From assembly GCA_010093605.1 (NCBI GenBank), contig MU004190.1, positions 868,001 to 932,000 of the forward strand: DNA of 64,000 nt, read 5' to 3'. The position numbers and the translations under genes were made by a program. This document shows positions 60,789 through 64,000 of the stretch, piece by piece. Under the pieces are notes generated by a model. That model did not search any database. It was not told the origin of the DNA and worked only from the letters and a program-made list of their open reading frames with translations. Positions within the stretch are counted from its first letter, which is position 1, and each line of letters opens with the position of its first letter. The stretch is from Lophium mytilinum. Taxonomy: Eukaryota > Ascomycota > Dothideomycetes > Mytilinidiales > Mytilinidiaceae.

Positions 60789-61294
60789 TAGAATTATCCG
60801 CAGGCAATGATCGAAGATAGCACCGCAGGAGGCGCGAACTCGTCTATATAAAACATTCATAGACTTTCTGTCGTTCATTCAATAGATTATTCCACTCTGT
60901 AGTTGTACACTATATCAAATCAATTACCGCATAACAAGAAGATCGAGGCGGTGGCTGAAGTGGGTTAGCGTGTATGTTTATGGCCTAGTAGGGTGGTAGA
61001 GAGCAACCTCATCATCACCTCAACTGTGAACTTTCGCCCATACACCAACACCTAACAGCATTCGCTATTGCTGAGTCGGAAATGTGATACTCGTCATTCT
61101 CGATTGCTTTAACTGGGCTATCTGATGATGGCCCCATTTTGGCTGACTCGAGACCTCGCCCTCATAAAGAAGTCGAACCCGCGGAAAGTCCGCGGCGAAT
61201 CCGTCACCAACGAAGGCCCAAAACCCAGCTACTCCTTTTACCACTCAACGCAATCACTTTCATCTTCAGTTTCCACGGAATATCCGTCACCATA
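60789..61294. other. Intergenic between exporter and transcription factor
   Basis: 3' region of the exporter and promoter of the regulator. The regulator's frame extends upstream to 61139 but without an ATG. Confidence 0.45.
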
Positions 61295-63534
61295 ATGCCC
61301 AAATACCTACAAACGCATGGTGTTCCTCGCCAAAGGCCCGTTAGCTGCCGCTCTTGCAGGGCCCGAAAGCTGCGCTGCAGCAGAGATGCACCATGCACCA
61401 ATTGCGTATCTCGTGGGCTCCGCTGCGAACTAGACAATTCCTCGGGATCTCCGCCCAGAAGCGTGCAGACTCCAGAATCCGAAGTGGTTGAACGCCTTCG
61501 TAAGCTGGAGGAGCTCGTGGAAAGCCAAAGATCACAGCGAAACGGAAGCCCGAAGCCGATTTCGAAAAGCTCTAATAACCTTGGGCTGCAAAATCACATG
61601 TATAACATATGTCCCGCAATAGCACACCTAGACAAAGACGTTGCTTGGCTTGCGAGTATCTACAGCGGCCTGGAAGTCGCGGTATGTACTAGTCTACCTG
61701 TAGTAGTATTCCGAATCTGATAGCCCAAGTAGGAGAAGATGCCATCCAATAAGATCGTGTTCAGGATCTGTCCGATGCAGCACATCATGGAAGCGCAGTC
61801 TTACATTTTCCTTTCTCCTACAAGTATAGAGCCGTCAAGGTGTATTTGGCTGCCACTATACCACGAAGCTAAGATAATCCTAAACAAATTCACTGAAGAC
61901 ATCGACGGCGGTCATCATGTCATTCACACGCCTTCACTTCCATCCATTCTCGATGAACTCTACGCTTGTCTGAACCAGCAAGGCCAAGTCAAGGCGGGCC
62001 CCATGATTTTACTCCTTAGTATAATGGCGAGCTCTACCCATTCATGGGTACGACGCGATTGCGAGCGTGGCGTATTCTCTACATCTGCAGAAGCCAACAA
62101 ACAGTCGCCATCATGGATCAAAGCGACCGAAGACGTAATCGATATTGCCCACCGATCCACACGCGTATCGATAGAAGGCATTCAAGGGATCATCATCGCA
62201 TCGTTCGTGATGGGAAATATCGAAGGCTTCTCTCGGAAGTGCAGAGCAATGTATAGCATGGCTCTTCTATTAGCACGAGAGCTAGGACTACATTGTATCG
62301 ACCATCCATCCATGGCGAGTGCTGCAAAATCAGCCAATGCCGAGATGGGACGGAGGGTGTGGTGGTACTTGGCGGCTTCTGATTGGTATGTTCTTACGAG
62401 CTCCGGATTACAGAGCAATGTTGACGATTTTTCAGGCAGATGGCCGCGAGGTTCAACGGCGTCGCTCAAGGCGTGTATCAATGCCACGTGCGCCAGATGA
62501 TAGTCAGGAAACCTCTGAATATCAACGACGAAGACGTTACAGATGGCATGAATTGCATCGAACAACCACTTTCTCAACCGACCACCATGTCGTATTCATT
62601 GCAAAGAATTCGATTATCAGAGATATGCCGGAATATCGTTGACCGCACTCCTCTCATACATGCCGGCGTCCCCGGCTACGAAACTATAATGGACGCCGAC
62701 ACGGAGATACAAACGATTCTGAGTGAGACTCCACCATTCTTCTCCATGTCGGTTGAACAGATCATCCAGATCTATCAACTGGACCATCAACACGCCTCCA
62801 GGATCTTTTACCAAGGGTACTTGTTAAGCTCACTCACTCACGCCATGCATTGCAAAATTCACTTTGCGTATTTCACCCGCGGCTATGTCGATCCCTCATA
62901 TGCAGCCTCCCGGGAAATATGCCTCCGGTCCGCCCGCAAGATCATCCAGAACGAAACACGACTAGAGCAATCAGGCCTCTGTACGGCGGCACGCTATAGG
63001 GTTATCTTGCTCCTGCTTGGCATTTTTATGGCAACCATCGTGCTAATAATGGACATGTGCCACAACAAGTCGTCGACGCAGCGGGAGAAACAGCAAGGAG
63101 AGCTTGCCGACGCTTTTCGCTTACTTGAAGAAGCTCGAGAGGATTCGGAAACCGCCGTCAACTTCCTAGATTCGCTAATGCAAGTGCTGCGGAGGCATAA
63201 GATGCCCCGTCCGAAGCGTGCTGAGGAGACGCTGCTGGACTCTGACATGGGGAATGAGCCTCTCGAGACGGCAACAGGCGCGGTAGGGGCCTACAGCACT
63301 GCCAACAACCAGCCGTATAGCAACCCTGATATATTGCCTTTACCGACGGCCCCACCAAGCGTGTTGGCAAGCAACAATGCTAACATCATGGATATGGGCG
63401 GTGATGGGTTTACGAATGGGGAGGACATGTCGTCGTACTTCAACGAGTTGGCGGAGAGCTTTGAGCAAGGTGTCGACTTTGACTGGAACGACATCTTCGC
63501 CGGGCTCGATTCCTCGTATACGCAAGGGTTGTGA
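61295..63534 (+). CDS. Zn2Cys6 transcription factor
   Basis: Exons 61295-61681, 61733-62385 and 62436-63534 give 712 residues. I use the ATG of MPKYLQTHGVPRQRPVS; the frame is open upstream but has no ATG. The zinc cluster C18-x2-C21-x6-C28-x5-C34-x2-C37-x6-C44 binds CGG-type half-sites. A short coiled coil (SEVVERLRKLEELVESQR) gives dimerisation. The middle region (GIIIASFVMGNIEGFSRKCR, ALLLARELGLHCID, AEMGRRVWWYLAASDW) is the fungal-specific regulatory domain. A hydrophobic segment (VILLLLGIFMATIVLIMDM) near residue 570 is usual in this class. The acidic C-terminus (ELAESFEQGVDFDWNDIF) looks like an activation domain. Its place just after an exporter on the same strand suggests it may regulate that gene. 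Confidence 0.93.
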
Positions 63535-64000
63535 GGGCAGCCAGACTGAGTTATCATTTTGGAGTTTGGATATGTAGCACGAGACATATCACGTGCGAGA
63601 GAGGGATTTGAGGTATATATGCTCTCTATCTGGTTCCATGGCTTTCGAATTCTTCGACAGTGTGGGCGGAAGACTCGAGATCTTATGGTGTGTCAAAAGA
63701 GATGGTTGCAATCCTTGATGCCTGGAGACTTCGAGTTGTGCTTGCGAGGAAATCAAGACGGCGCAAAATTCTTGGGTTGATGCTCAGCATCTCAATATCT
63801 CTTTGGTCATTGCCACAGTATATACCCTATCTTTTCGCTTAGCACTATCCATAATGGTACTCATCATCGTCGTTTCATAGACCCAGCACACCCACCCACG
63901 CCGAGCCATTTCACCGCCTCGAAATCCAAATTCGCAGCCATTCGGCTCCGTTGCTGTTGATTTGATCACCACGCCCGATCTTATATCGAAGTTGTTCCTC
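63535..64000. other. Right edge, no gene seen
   Basis: 3' region of the transcription factor gene; frames of 60-73 codons without recognisable content. Confidence 0.4.

Noticed and set aside
61139-61294. N-terminal extension of the Zn2Cys6 factor
   Set aside because: No ATG in the extension; the zinc cluster normally lies close to the N-terminus, consistent with the ATG at 61295.

Overview
The window looks like nuclear DNA of a filamentous ascomycete (Pezizomycotina, probably Dothideomycetes). Genes carry one to eight short introns, mostly GT-AG with CTAAC/CTGAC-like branch points. The families present are fungal: CFEM, KCH, Zn2Cys6, an AreA-like DUF1752/DUF3295 protein, HP1, and expanded SRPK-like kinases. 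I found no rRNA, convincing tRNA, CRISPR array or retroelement. Exon borders were worked out by hand from splice signals and reading frame; every spliced model given sums to a multiple of three.

Layout. 0-16 kb: a CFEM membrane protein; methylthioadenosine phosphorylase (-); an F-box-like protein (-); a pogo-type MITE at 4707-5055; a cysteine-rich secreted protein followed by a decayed ORF; a secreted Asp f 4/effector-like protein; and a KCH-family potassium transporter (-). 17.7-28.8 kb: a lineage-specific cluster in which two paralogous SRPK-like kinases alternate with three paralogous genes of a family I do not recognise, plus a partial fourth copy. Two of the three lie in a tandem segmental duplication of about 1.5 kb units. 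29-38.4 kb: a DUF7923/CCCH zinc-finger gene whose first finger is completed across a GC-AG intron, a 48-residue membrane microprotein, and HP1 (-) and CCT5 (+) in divergent orientation, both with extremely short first coding exons.

38.4-47.5 kb and 49.3-59.0 kb are long stretches where I cannot support a gene; between them lies the DUF1752/DUF3295 gene. 59-63.5 kb holds a DHA1-type MFS exporter followed by a Zn2Cys6 transcription factor on the same strand, a plausible exporter-regulator pair. The housekeeping genes (MTAP, CCT5, HP1) work in methionine salvage, chaperonin folding and heterochromatin. The accessory part is dominated by secreted proteins and by the kinase/orphan-family cluster, which is the most likely place for undescribed biology.
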